A DNA stretch of 64,000 nt from Meandrina meandrites (GCA_963693305.1 OY855908.1:36799305-36863304); one strand, 5' to 3'; positions 27,186 to 39,694 are shown, counted from the stretch's first letter. Numbers and translations: made by a program. The notes: a model not told the origin generated them from the sequence alone.

Positions 27186-27837
27186 ATGACATTAAGCGAT
27201 GAGTTTTCAAGGATAAAGCTGGGAAATGTACGTTGCCAAATGGGTGGCAAATTTGGCTTATAAACACTAGCATTGCTATATACTAAAAGCTTATTTGCAG
27301 GCATGTTACTGCAGAAGACTAGAAAGAGCTAGCCTGCGAACAGGTTCACGTGATGGAATTAGATCTGATTGAAAACAGGTGTTGTTGATATTTTTATAGA
27401 AACGATTAAGAGAAAATATCGAAATCAGTAAAACTGAACTTTGCGTGATCGAGATTTGTTGTATGTACTGCAAAAAAATATATACAAGAATAAAAAAAAT
27501 ATGCTGCATGTTTGAAGTATCTAGACACCTTAACATGAGCTACTCGTAGGTTAGGTTATATCGTTTTCACCTAGCATTTGCATTTGCAGTTTTCGGTTCC
27601 TTTCGTAACCTTAACAGTCAAACTCTACTTACTAACGCTTCAAGAAATGTACAGATACCAGTTTGGAGAATTTCAGGGAGTTAAGAGGGCTTCCAGAGTT
27701 AGTAGTTCTTTGCTTGCCATAATAATAAAATAATAATAAAATTTATATAGCACATTATCTTTAGGGAAACCGGCGTTCTCTTCCGCTCCTTCGTTTTCCT
27801 AAACAACCTAAATTTCCGGCTCAGAAACTGGAACGTT

Positions 27838-30800
27838 TTAAAGATTATCAGAGTTCCCAACAAATGCCTGGTGGGTTATGCCAGCTTCTGGTCCCGTCGT
27901 TTGTACTCCTTCCGCTTGCCCAGATAGTGCTGTCTCCTCCATAGTTATCTCATTCCCGGTTTTCACATTCATCGCCTGCCTCCAATGGAGAAAGTAGTAT
28001 ATGATAAAGCCTACTATCAAAAGGAAAAAGATGGAAGCAAGAACAATTCCAACTATTTCCAGCCCTCCAATATCTTTAGCACCCCCATCAGATGTACTTG
28101 TTGTTTCCTTTGTGGGTTGGGTTCTGGTAGACGCTAAGAAATATAATATAATTGTATACAGTTATTGTTTATCCACCTGTAAACTATGTTGCCAAGTTAA
28201 ATTTTTCTGGACACACTTTTAAGCCAAAACGTTTAGTTTTTAACTTATACAATCTCCTATTTTTAGTTGACATTGAATTGTTGGTTCAAAGAAAAACAAC
28301 AGTCAAAGAGACAATACGTCAATTTCTCAAGTGAATGTCATCATCACTATGAAATTTAGAATTTATTGGTTAGAAACTCAAACTGGACCCGAAAAGCGAT
28401 GTCCGTTTAGTTAAGGGGAAGGAATGAGAGCTTGTGCAACTTCCGATTGATGACAATAGCAATTCAGGAGATAGAGCATTGACGGGCGGTGGGTGGTGAG
28501 GAGAAGGACAAATGAATGATTTTTCGTGCTTAAAGGACCTGCGTTATACAGACCGTGATTCTTGATTCTTGAAATTGGCCATTTTTTATGTCTTAAAATA
28601 TCGTGACATATCTCCTGAGGAAGCACCCAATTTTGGGCCCTCGCTCCCTTACATTCTTTCAACAAAAAAGGGGAGGATGTCATCTCGGCCCTTCCTCCGC
28701 GGTAACCCCGCACCTCGTCCAGACCTCTTTTTATTGGTCCCAATAAACTGTAGTTGCTATTGTTTTTAGAGATAGAGGCATTGTTTGCACCCTTAAGGTG
28801 GGGGTACACCCGATTTTGAGTGAAATTTTAAGAGATTTAAGGAAGGGATAGAAGAAAGAAAATTATTTTTGAAACACTAACAGACAGTTGACAACCACCC
28901 AAGAGTACCCCAGGTTGCCAGGGGACTGTTTGGGTGTCCATATACTAATTTTTAACTTCAAATTCTAATTTTAAAATCACATTAAATCTTTAATATTTTT
29001 TATTTCTCTAAATTTTACTAATCCTTTGAGATAAACTATCTCTTTCCAAACATCCCCAAAAATCACCAAAAAATTTACAAAACACCGCTAAACAAAGCTT
29101 TGTGAAATGAACATAGAGCTTCTGGATAACTTGAAACGCGGACGAGATATTCGCATTAAACCAAGTTTAGCGGTGGAAAACAGGCTTCAAGTGTACCCCC
29201 GCCTTAAGTTTATTGTTTCGTTAGCCAATAACAGATTTCGTTTGAACAGCTCCAGGACGGCTCTACTCTGGGGGTGGCGGTTTCAATATAGGCATGTTAT
29301 TGTTTGAATGAATTCCACATACACATACCTGTCCGTTGAACAGATTGAGTTGGTGATGCTTTTCCACCTGAAGTCTGGGAGGAAAGTGAAGGTGAAGACG
29401 GGAATGCACTACTGGGCAGAATGACAACAGTGGAAATTGAAGAAGAAGGCGTAACGGGGAGAGGTGTTGACGAAGATGCAGCATTTGCGGGTTGAGCTGA
29501 AGAAGTGGGAGTGGGTATGAGTGTCGTTGAAGATGGTTGACTGCTGATCGTAACTGTTTGAAAATGGGGAAATAAATTCATGATCAGATATATTGTTGAA
29601 GTTTTTCTGACGAGAGACCATGTTCCTCACAAATAGTTTTAATTTACGCCTGGATGAGGCTACAGTTATAGTATAGAATCCTGATTTCTCGAACCCACGG
29701 TTTCTCATTATTATTCTCGAACCAATTTTTTTGTTTCCATAGCAATTAGATTGTGCTCCCCTGTAATTTTACCCGCGATTTCTCGAACCAATTTTCATTT
29801 CCCCTGGAGGTTCGAGAGATCAGGATTCTGCTGTAAATGCCGATAACTCGAACGAGCAAGCATGCTGAAGTTTTGAAATACACGCGCGTTGAGTGAAAAG
29901 ATGGCGAGAACAACTCGTTCGCGCGTGTTCGCCACCCAGGCGTGTATTCCCAAACGAGAGCCTCCTCTGCTGGCTAAGGGGTTATTGAGGGTAACATTAG
30001 TAAAAAATTGAACGGTAGGAAAATCGAAAAAGGTTCGTTTGTCTGGAGCTAGCGGGAGATCCGTATAATCGAGGGTCCGATTTATTGGGATTTAACTGCA
30101 TGGCCACTTATATAATCGAGAAAGTTAGGATTTGTTATAAAGGCGCAAAAGGCAAAACGAAAAAGGCGACAAAAAGTCTCTTTTCTCAAAATATAAAGCG
30201 GGAAAGGAAACGAGTAAGAGCCCATTCTTTTCCCTAATTACCTCGAGATTCGTTTTTCCATGTGAAAATCTGGCTGATCCTGTTTAATCGGAATATTCCT
30301 CGCTGTCTATTCCACTAGTACCCGGCTATTCCATTATAACAGTACGCTATAGTATAGCTAGAAAACTGCATCAACTCATAACTGATCGTGGCACATACAG
30401 TTGCCGTAGATTTCTTCTAACAAAACCTCCAGGAAGTCTGATTTGCGTCTTACTCGTGTATGAACACGAATGGGGACGAGTCAGGATTTGCGTGACCTTA
30501 TGAATGGCGTGACGTTTGCATCAACTCAATTGCGTTATATAACCCCAGGAATTTTCAAATCTGGCACGAGAGTCGGTTATTATCTGTTAGATCGTATACA
30601 CCGCTGTGCATAAGAGAATAAAACTGCCTGAGTTGCCTGTGGTTTTTGAATTTAACCTGAAAACGTAGGGAAGACTGTCTCCATCAAGGTTCTACTCTTG
30701 TGTCTTGGGAAAATCGTTAAAAATTGATTTAGTTCGATAATATCTTCCTCTTGAATTTCTAAACGCTTCTTCGTGGGCGAGGGTCCTTAGTTATAATTTT

Positions 30801-32237
30801 TGCACCGTATTTACCACAAAATCAAACGAAAAAACGTTCGGAAACAATCGAGGAAACATGCGGAAACATCGTTTAGCTAAACTGGTTTCCGCGTTTGAGC
30901 GAGAAGCAAAAGCTGTTCCTGATCGTTTATTTTATTTATTTTTTTTTTTTTTTTCAGAAAACTTGCTTCCGCAATCCGCAGCAAATGTTTACCTGTTTGT
31001 GCGCCAAGAAAACAATTGTGAGGAAATAATGCTTTCCGTGGCAAACTTCCTCATTTTGTGGGGATTATAAGCTAGAAAGCACTCCTCCCCCGCTGCGGGC
31101 AGCTTTGCTTATCCCGTCACTCGCTTGATGTGTGCAACAAATGTACATCCAGCAATGATTCACGAAATGTCTTGCTCAAATCCATCCATACAGAAAACAT
31201 TGGCGGACTGCGAAAACTGATCGCTATAGCAACTTTCGCCGCCTCAAAGACCGAGGAATCTAGCTTATTCTTTTTTTGGGGGGAGAAAATGACACAACCG
31301 TAAATAAACGAGTAAAAAAGGTAACCATGACAATTTGCACGAGAACAGAAGGTAACTGATACCCTCGACACGGAAGAAAACATACTTTGCACGAGAAAAA
31401 ATTAATTCGTGGAAAATTATACATGTCAATACTGCATTTCCTGCAAGAGATTTCGCTTTTACAAGAAATGAAGAAGAAAACGAACTCTTGCGAATCGTGA
31501 TGAATTAATGCATCTGATCTTTAACGGCCGGTTAAAAGTTCCGACTTGGAACACGCAACTTATATCATTGCGCGATTTTAATTTAAGGGCATGTAAACAA
31601 ATTTGTGAACTATGCACGTACAACAGTCCTTAATTTTAATATCGACCACCCTTTATCTCAGGGTTAAAATGAACTGAACTGAAATGGCATCGATGCTTTA
31701 CCTCATGCCAATCAATTAAAATGTCGCACTGCGAAGAAGAGAGAATTAACTAACTTTGATTAAATTCAGTAAAAATAACTATTGTTCCATAAAAGAAGAA
31801 TTACATATGTAAACTTGATATCTACACTTTTTGACAGCGAAACAAACAGGTAGAAGAAAATATAAAATTCTAAATGACCGTTTATCGTCTACGTTTCCGG
31901 GTACCGCACGTACTATATATAGTACACCGCTTTAAAATATACACTGAAAATTCCGCCGAAAAAAAATAAGTTATATGTTTCGTGGATGGGGCCTATCCAC
32001 GTACCCAGTTCCTGTTTTTTTGTTCAAGAATGATTTTCAGGCGGCAGCCGGCAGGTATTCTGTAGTTACTACTCCAGTTTCCGTAGCGAAAGATTCATGA
32101 CACCAAGACAGTTTGCGTAGGCTGATGTATTAATAATATTATTCCATAAAACACGATTCACACTTACCGGTGGTCGAAGAAGAAATCTCCTTTATGAACA
32201 AAAGACACAGAAGAAGATACAGAACACTTTGAGACAT
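27838..32237 (-). CDS. gene C: complete mucin-like single-pass membrane protein
   Basis: Exons on the minus strand: 32237-32168 (start and signal peptide MSQSVLYLLLCLLFIKEIS), 29553-29329 (75 codons, Ser/Thr/Pro-rich) and 28133-27838 (98 codons including stop). Donors GTAAGT and GTATGT, acceptors TTTTCAAACAG and TTCTTAG; all junctions are phase 1. The product is about 196 residues: signal peptide, a roughly 75-residue mucin-like stalk, a short TQPTKETTSTSDGG juxtamembrane segment, one helix (GIVLASIFFLLIVGFIIYYF) and a roughly 45-residue tail containing GITHQAFVGNSDN. Type I topology at the cell surface is inferred. The stalk lacks about five residues present in B and D because its acceptor-proximal sequence is deleted. 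This is the reference member of the family. No known family name can be given. Confidence 0.72.
28797..29203 (-). mobile_element. TTAA MITE in gene C intron 2 (with empty site in gene B)
   Basis: The 407-bp element starts GGTGGGGGTACACCCG and ends GTGTACCCCCGCC, with TTAA on both sides (28793-28796 and 29204-29207). Gene B has the uninterrupted site GCACCCTTAAGTTTATTG with a single TTAA at 21837-21840. The insertion therefore postdates the duplication (or was precisely excised in copy 1). Confidence 0.95.
29690..30095. repeat. CGAACC-rich repeat in gene C intron 1
   Basis: Counterpart of 22340-22735 with the same blocks in the same order, about 30 bp longer on the left. It shares ends with the MITE at 11349-11504. 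Confidence 0.55.
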
Positions 32238-32296
32238 CTTGTATTTTAACCGTGCACTCAACGTCTAACAGTAATTCTGGTCTGGCTGAATTTGCG

Positions 32297-33412
32297 GGGT
32301 GTTACTAATACCAGGAACGGGGAACGGGGAACGGGGAACCGGGAACGGGAGTCTGGGAACGAGTGTACAGCGGTAATCCTTATGAGAATTCAAAAAAGCG
32401 GACGAAAACACGGAAATAGAGTAAATATGTAGCTTACTGATAAAAGTAAATGTTAATTGTTACTTAATTAGATTATTTTTAACGCTAGGTTGCCTTTTGC
32501 GTGTAATTAGATGATATGCTTTTTTAAGCGTATGAAGTGTACAGAGCCCAACATCGTTGCCAGGGATGTCGGTAATGGATGGTGCTAACACAAATAAGGC
32601 AGAGTTAACAGAGTTAAATAAGGCAGTCGTATAGGAAACTAAATAAAAACCAAATTATTCAAATAATTCAATGTGAAGATCTGCTTAACGAGCTAATAAT
32701 TACCATTGAACAAAGCAGATTATCTTGTTTGTGCGAATACAAACTGAGTTTGCTTCCTAATAACCCGACAGATTAACGCAAAGCAACATCAGGAAATACA
32801 AGTTACATTATATATTTGTATCGATGAAAATAGTTAACAGTATAGAAATGGAACATGAACATTTTAGTCAATTGTCTTCTTTGGAAGGCCCTGAAGAGCT
32901 TTAAACACATGCTAAAAAACGAAAGGTATAAGGTTTACCAACCCAGGTTGAAATTACTTTTCTTTGTCGTAAATAGCATTTTCCTTCTTGGACAATGTTC
33001 TTCATTTCATTTAATCTACATCACGCGCTGGCACATCACGTTGTTCGTGTTTGCTATGTTCCTTCATTTTTCCGGCTGGGATCTCTACGTTGGCAGCACT
33101 ATTGTTGGCGGTCCCTTGCTGTCTTGAGTCACACTTAGACTACTGTTTACGCTGCATCAATCACATCCAAGAGAAACTGATCACATAGCCAACGCTCAAG
33201 TTAAACTCATGTAAAACCATTCAATAAATCCTAAACCTATCCTGCTGATCGAGTGTTCAAAATTAGTTTCCAGACCCTTTTCCGTGATTTCGTCCGCCAT
33301 TTTGAATTCTTATGCGGATTACCGCTGTACACTCGTTCCCAGACTCCCGTTCCCGGTTTCCCGTTCCCCGTTCCCCGTTCCCCGTTCCCCGTTCCCGGTA
33401 TTAGTAACACCC
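32297..33412. mobile_element. 1.1-kb DNA transposon-like element with 9-bp target duplication
   Basis: Terminal inverted repeats of about 120 bp start GGGTGTTACTAATACC, followed by a GGGGAAC heptamer array of different length in each arm, then GGGAGTCTGGGAACGAGTG. The flanks carry GAATTTGCG on both sides (32288-32296 and 33413-33421). Copy 1 has it once, at 25895-25903, so the boundaries are exact. A 9-bp duplication is typical of Mutator-like elements (family knowledge). Only a 90-codon frame of unknown meaning (32855-33127) lies inside, so it is non-autonomous. Confidence 0.88.
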
Positions 33413-33454
33413 GAATTTGCGACTGCACCCGGAAGATGGAATGTGTTGTTTATA

Positions 33455-34407
33455 CACCGAATGCAAATATGGCGGACCGCTCGGTTGCTGCCTGGAACGA
33501 GCTGCATGAAAGCGAGGCTAGTCAGGCTTCGGTGTTTTGTTTTGACAATGCTTTCATAGTAAAGTCTTGGTTATTCGTCGATCTGGTGTGTTTCTTTTCG
33601 CTGCTCCTACGAGTTGCTGTGTTTCTGAATGCCACGAGAAGTGATAGAAGTGTTCACAGTTTGTCTCTTAGGGAAAAGTGGATCAATGCAATTAGTTGTG
33701 ACGAAAGAGAGGAGTTCGCGATCGCCGCAGGAACTATTGAGGTTTGTTCGCTACATTTCAAGTTAGAAGATCTTAGAAAATTCATTTAAATGATGAGCTT
33801 ATGTGGTGTCTGGTGGTGTTCTAGCACGAGTTTCATGGCCAGTACCTTCCTCAAGGTAAAGAAAAGCTCCACTTCCAAGACATCCTCTGTATCAAAAGAA
33901 GTTTTTCATGTTCGACATGTTCGGCTTTGTCCGCGTCCGATCCATTCGCAGGGAATCGCACGGTCAAATACTAACCAAGTGAATGAAATTCAACTGTAAA
34001 AGCTAGTAATAGTAAAAGCTAGTGAAAGCATTGAGCCAAATAAGAACAACTTGGCGCTAAATGTGATCGATTACACATTTTCTAAGATCTTCTAACCTGA
34101 AATGTAGCGAACAAACTTTATGAAAAGTTCTCACGGCGATCGTGAACTCCATTCTTTCGTCTCAACAAATTGCATTGATCCACTTTTTCCCTTAGAGGCA
34201 AACTGTGAACACTTCTATCACTTCTCGTGGCATTCAAAAACACAGCAACTCGTAGGAGCAGCGAAAAGAAACACACCAGATCGACGAATAACCAAGACTT
34301 TACTATGAAAGCATTGTCAAAACAAAACACCGAAGCCTGACTAGCCGCGCTTTCATGCAGCTCGTTCCAGGCAGCAACCGAGCGGTCCGCCATATTTGCA
34401 TTCGGTG
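33455..34407. mobile_element. foldback element with THAP-like remnant, TATA target
   Basis: Arms of about 330 bp (left 33455-33785, right about 34080-34407) start CACCGAATGCAAATATGGCG and are inverted copies. TATA flanks both ends (33451-33454, 34408-34411) and is single in copy 1 (25934-25937), so it is a 4-bp or nested 2-bp target duplication. The left arm frame ends with REKW..A and VCSLHF, resembling the C-terminal half of a THAP zinc finger, a DNA-binding domain found in P-element and Kolobok transposases. The zinc-binding N-terminal half is not evident. Non-autonomous. Confidence 0.75.
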
Positions 34408-34950
34408 TATACTTTGAAGCTCTTGTGATGTCATCATACATCATGACATTGTTCCTTTTGAGAAACTCGAGACGATTTATGAAGTATCTTACACATTGGA
34501 ACATTGATCTTTTTCAAGAGGAAAACCAGGAAACTAAAACAAAATTAGAAACATTTGGTAAAACCAAAATTGTTCCGCCTTCTCCACTGAATTCTTGGAA
34601 ATATCCAGGTAAGTGAGATTCGCTTTAACTCGCGTAATAAAAATAACAAGTTATTTATAGCGGACATTGCGCGTTCTGTTCCGATGTTGTCAGTCTGCCT
34701 CAGTTCTTTTCTCCGCGCCAACCCCAAGAATTTATTTTTGTGCAAAGAAAAATTACTCTAATATCGACTCCTGCAAAAAAATGTGGCTTTTCCCTTCTCC
34801 TTGGCAATTTCTTTATTCTTACTTGTTATACAGGTAAAAAAAACGCAAATAGAATATAAAACAGCTGCAACTTAAACAGTATAGGCCCTTGTAATGTGGG
34901 TAAACTGCAAGTGATACGTGGAGGAACCTTAAAACCGGAAAACACGTCGC

Positions 34951-35611
34951 ATTTAACACTAATTGTTCTTCTTTTATCCACAATCTGAGATCGCTTCCAT
35001 AAAATCTTACTGTATCTAAAAACGCACGACTATGACATCAGTCAGGGTATATCAAGCCTGCGAAAAGGGTCATGTTTTGGACCTCACGTGCACGCGTGAC
35101 AAAGTCGAGACAGAGCTATTGTTGCTTCACTTGCGGGTTCGGTCTGACTGCTCGTGCGCTGCCTGCCGCTTTTCTAGAGTCACACGGGACAAAAGGGTCA
35201 TTTCAACCTCGTTCCCAGGGTCTCTCTCTCCCCGCCCCCAAGAGCTCTGGGGAGCAAGAGAGAGAGGCCCTGGGGACGAGGTTGGCGTCATTTGGCTGCG
35301 ATTAAAATGCAGTTACGTCATCAGTGAAGGCAGCGTTTTCTGCGGGTGAACTAGGTACCATGTCAAAAAATTACTTAACTTTGGAATAAAACCTATTATA
35401 TATGGTGGATTAACTCTCTTATTTCATCCTCTCTTGGAAGCGATTATTCTGCAGTTACCGTTCAAATTTCCGTAAAAGAACATGAATGGTATGGTGTGGT
35501 ATGATATGGTATGGTATGGTATGGTTGGTATGGTTGGTATGGTATGGTTGAAATTTATTTTAAGTCGTAGACGGTGGAAGTGGTTGCCCAATCTCCCGAG
35601 CCAGGGCCTCA
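34951..35611. other. no gene recognised; small palindrome and ATGGT array
   Basis: At 35209-35287 a MITE-like palindrome reads CCTCGTTCCCAGGG...CCCTGGGGACGAGG around AGAGAGAG arms. At 35485-35552 there is a (ATGGT)n microsatellite with TGGTTGGT variants. No exon is supported. Confidence 0.6.
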
Positions 35612-36227
35612 TGTTAAGTGCCGCTTTCTACAAAAGTCGACTAAAATCGACTTTCGGCGGCACAAGTCGAAAAATCGATTTTGCTCATATTTTGCACAAA
35701 GATAGGTCCCAGTGAGAAAATAAACGGACTGCAGTTAGTTTGTCCTGATACAGCTTCCTTTCGTAGAAATATGTAAAAAACGATTTCGCCCCTTTGGGCT
35801 CAAAATCCACTTCCGGTTAGACTGAATTTTGTGAAAATTTGATCGTCTCGCGCATTATACTACAGCTGTTCATGAATATTTCAATGATATATATAATCTT
35901 TTCAGGTCTTCATTGTATGACTGAGCGAAAAATACAACAAATGGAGATTAGTTTTGAGCCCGAAACGAGCCAAAACTGACAGACTAAATTTGCAAATGTG
36001 TCGCAAGCGAAATTATGCAGTAAAACATTGCCATTTTTTTCTATGGGCGATAACTTTAAATATCGTAAAAATACTTTCTATGGGTAAACTATACACCCAT
36101 CTGCTATAATATCAAAAAAAATCTCTGGGGAGATGGTTTTCAGTGGCCCGCTTTGGCCTGTGTTTATCACTAATTTTGCCGAAAATGTGTTGTTGGAAGT
36201 GTAAACAATTGCGTGACACGGCTGGTC
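35612..36227 (+). repeat. left arm of a 13.4-kb-wide inverted repeat
   Basis: About 615 bp, inverted at 48426-49035 with high identity. It runs from TAAGTGC..CTTTCTAC to CAATTGCGTGACACGGCTGG. The two arms enclose the nested X1/X2 elements plus unique sequence. It could be the arms of a very large foldback element or two oppositely oriented copies of one repeat. Confidence 0.8.
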
Positions 36228-38800
36228 ACAGTTCCCGAGGGTTTTCAAGTTTTGAGTGAGAGTCGGTAATAATATTGGAAAACGAATAGATATCACCCGC
36301 TTATTGTAGATAGGAACTTGAAGAGATAATTTTACTTTTTTAATTATTTATAACGAATTTGTATCTATTTTTTAGGTGGTTTTTTTCCCGCGGGTAGCTA
36401 AGTGCTGTTTACTTTTCTTCAGCTGAAATTTAAATTAGATAAACATGTACGATGTTTTGTCCATACGTAGTGTATTTACCTTTAATAATTAAGTACTGGG
36501 GTGATACTGGGGTGCTCTGCTTGATACAATTTTTCATACGACGATAACCTACTCATCCTGACTCATACAAATGGCCGATTGACAACTAACCCATTCTCAG
36601 TGGTTTCTCACACTAAAATTAGTAACAAATTGTTTTAGGGTGGATTTCACTGTCTCTAATAACGATGTGAAATAGCAATGATCTGTTTAGAGAATTCATA
36701 GCGTTCAGCGTTGGTAAAAAAAAAAAAAGAAAAGAAAACAACAACAACAAAAAACAACGACGAAAGGTCGGATAGTCCAGCACACGTTTAATAAAAATAT
36801 TATGACATCGAAAATTTGTTTGCGCTTCAGTCATACTTGGTACACTTGTAAACAAAACCCCCATTTTCACTTCATTCGTTGCATGATCATTCTATGGATA
36901 TTTTTTGGTCTAGTGTCATTTCTGTTCTAGTACTGCACGCTCGCTAGATAAACACATTACACTGGTGAATCTAGTGAAGAGGAAGAAGACCAGTTCTTCC
37001 CTTTTGTTTAAAAACATCGGAATTTTCTTGTGATGAAATCGGTGCCAAGTACATTCCACCTTCACCCCCCTTTAAGGAAAGGAAAAGCCCCATTTCTTCG
37101 CCGCTCCTTTTCTCTGGTCCTTTTGATCCGGCTGTCCACCGATAGCGGTTTCAGTTGCATAAGGGTAATTTTCTCTATGCGAGGCCTGAAAATTATCAGC
37201 CAATTTTCGGAGGATGGAGAACTGTTGTACTTAAAATGGGTGGGGACGGGGTGGGATGAAGCCAACAGGTCTCTAGAATGTCAGAGGTCGAGAGGGGTAG
37301 GGCGTGGGGTGACTTGCGGGATGGAGTTTCAAAATATTTCAACAACGAACATGTATGTAGAAAAAAGCACCTACGAATCCTACTTGGGTAATACGTAATA
37401 CTGATCTCGATCAAATTCTAATAAAACGGATTTCTCAATTCTCAAACACTGGGTGGAGAACAGACAACTTCTTTGCAGGTTTTCACTTAGCCTGTTCCAG
37501 GCTCTCGGTAGTTGGGGCGAGCGAAAAAGGCGGGCGAGCGAGGAAAAAAGGGGGGAACTCTCTCGGTAGTTGGGGGCGGACGAAAAAATCGGGAGAGCGA
37601 GGAAAAAAGGGGGGACTCTCTCGGCAGTTGGGAGCGGACGAAAAAAGCGGGCGAGCGAGGAAAAAAAGTTGGGGACTCTCTCGGTAAAGCGGGCGAGCGA
37701 GGAAAAAAAGGGGAGACTCTCTCGGTAGTTGGGAGCGAGCGAAAAAGGCGGGCGAGCGAGGAAAAAAAGGGGGAACTCTCTCGGTAGTTGGGAGCGAGCG
37801 AAAAAAGGCGGGCGAGGAAAAAAATGAGGAGACTGTCTCGGTAATTGGGGGCGATTAAAAAAAGCGGGCAAGCGAGGAAAAAAAGGGGCGAGCGAAAGAA
37901 GCGGGCGCGAATCTGAAGAATCAACATGCCATAAATCTTTTCTAGGCCGTGACACAGTGTGACTTGACCAGATCGAGGACTTGTGCTGTGTTATATTTTT
38001 AGTGCATGATAGCAGTGGGGCTATGTCCATAGACTGCTTTCTGTCTCTGCGATCAAAGGCCAAGCACTGACCACCAACTAATGACTTAAAAGAACAGCAA
38101 ACATCCATTTTGTTTCATCCACAACAGCGAAGAGTCGAATTTACGGAATTCAATTTAATCTCGTTCTCAAAATAAAGATAATTTAATTAGCAATTAAAAA
38201 AGTCGCCAAAGAACATTGAAAGAAGTTAGATTCAAGGCTGGTACAACTTTTACAATAAATTCTGGCATGAATCATATCCAAAATTTCAGTTGTTTGAAAA
38301 GTACTAATCGTGCTGAAAATAGATCTTTGTCCATAACTTGGAAACATAATGTTCTGCTTTCTATTGATCCGTCAACCATAAAATTCTTTAATTTTCAGTT
38401 ACACTGTTCATGTCTAATTGAAAATGAATTAAACCAACATATTTTAGTGTTAGATTTTCCTGCTGTATAGGACTAGAATAAAACGAGTGATAACAAATTT
38501 GCATAAAAACACAGGTATCAGATCCGACGAGGTCGGCAAAAACATACTTTAATTATTACCCGAGTTCCCTTTAGATCACGTAAGGAACCAAACAATATCG
38601 ACCCGTGATTACGTCTATCAGTGAATCTGAGAATGCTTAACCTTTCCTTTATAAGACCTGGTTTTGTGAATGATGGTGAGAACTTTAGGATAGTGAGAAC
38701 TTCAATAAATTTAACTGAATTAATTACCGTCTAACATTTTGTGATCAAAGTTTGTAAAGATCACGCAACGTTTCCAAAACGGGTGAACGGAGAAAATCTC
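36228..38800. other. no gene recognised except a minisatellite
   Basis: Unique AT-rich DNA. The minisatellite at 37500-37905 is listed separately. The 242-residue minus-strand frame over it is a repeat by-product. Confidence 0.5.
37500..37905. repeat. minisatellite, unit about 57 bp
   Basis: About seven degenerate units containing CTCTCTCGGTAGTTGGGAGC, a GAAAAAAGCGGGCGAGCGAGG block and an A-run. Because units differ by indels, open frames on both strands are long but carry only repeat peptides (Leu-Pro-Arg-Glu-Ser type on minus). Confidence 0.92.
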
Positions 38801-39226
38801 GGTCCGTGCACGGTCCGTCCATTTAATATTTTAAATTTTATATTCTGTATTTTAAAACAAAAAAAGCTTATCCACACTCCTATTTTAAGTTTTTTATTTA
38901 CAATGCTACCAATGCGCAAACTGAATTTACATAAAACACATCGTTTTGTTAAATTTGAAAGTATAGCCACGTAGCCCAATTTATGGGCATAAGAAAAACG
39001 TCAAAATTTCCCCGGTCCGTGCACGGTCCGTCCATTTAATATTCTAAATTTTATATTCTGTATTTTAAAACAAAAAAAGCTTATCCGCACTCCTATTTTA
39101 AGTTTTTTATTTACAATTCTACCAATGCGCAAACTGAATTTACATAAAACACATCCTTTTGTTAAATTTGAAAGTATAGCCACGTAGCCCAATTTATGAA
39201 CATAAGAAAAACGTCAAAATCTCCCC

Positions 39227-39650
39227 AAATTAGCAAAATTAAAGAGGCAATCGTTTCTTTACTTGTAAACTAAAAGAAAAAAACGAAAAACAGAAGTCGA
39301 CTTCCGTTTTACCGTTTTTCGTTTTATGCACGAAATAAACGAAAAAAGAAAAAAACGAAAATCGACTTCCGTTTTATCGTTTTTCGTTTTATGGACAAAC
39401 AAAAACGAAAAAGCACAAAATGAAAATCGACTTCCGTTTTATCGTTTTTCGTTTTATGGACAAACAAAAAGAAAAAAGCAAAAAACGAAAATCGACTTCC
39501 GTTTTATGGTTTTTTGTTTTATGGACAAACAAAAACGAAAAAACGAAAATCAACTTCCGTTTTATCGTTTTACGTTTTATACATAAACTAAAAGAAAAAA
39601 AACGAAAAACAAAACTCAACTTCCGTTTTATCGTTTTGCGTTTTATGCAG
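39227..39650. repeat. array of about 60-bp subterminal repeats (X1 left arm)
   Basis: Units contain CGACTTCCGTTTTATCG, TTTTTCGTTTTATG and ACAAACAAAAACGAAAAA. The same array occurs in all X-family arms: about 45640-46080 (inverted), 46370-46690 and 47735-48060 (inverted). Units differ by substitutions and A-run length. They generate Lys/Phe-rich false frames on both strands. Confidence 0.9.
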
Positions 39651-39668
39651 GTACACTTAAGGTGTCAT

Positions 39669-39694
39669 GGGGTAGGGGTAGGGGGTTCAAGGGG
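39669..39694 (+). repeat. predicted G-quadruplex motif in X-family arm
   Basis: GGGGTAGGGGTAGGGGG followed by TTCAAGGGG: four runs of four or more G with short loops. It is conserved in every X arm: 45582-45607 (minus), 46706-46731 (plus) and 47680-47705 (minus). Structure formation is predicted, not shown. Confidence 0.6.

Larger units (their letters stand above)
26588..34950. repeat. tandem segmental duplication, copy 2 (contains gene C)
   Basis: Co-linear with 19441-26570. Extra length comes mainly from a TTAA MITE (28797-29203), a 1.1-kb element (32297-33412) and a 0.95-kb element (33455-34407), each matched by an uninterrupted site in copy 1. It ends near GGAAAACACGTCGCATTT. Confidence 0.85.

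Noticed and set aside
37380..38108. 242-codon minus-strand frame with Leu-Pro-Arg-Glu-Ser repeats
   Set aside because: It covers a 57-bp minisatellite, has similar frames in other registers, and lacks a supported start or family.
39227..39650. Regularly spaced 60-bp repeats considered as a CRISPR array
   Set aside because: The genome is eukaryotic, there are no unique spacers and no cas genes, and the repeats are transposon subterminal arrays that recur in mirrored arms.
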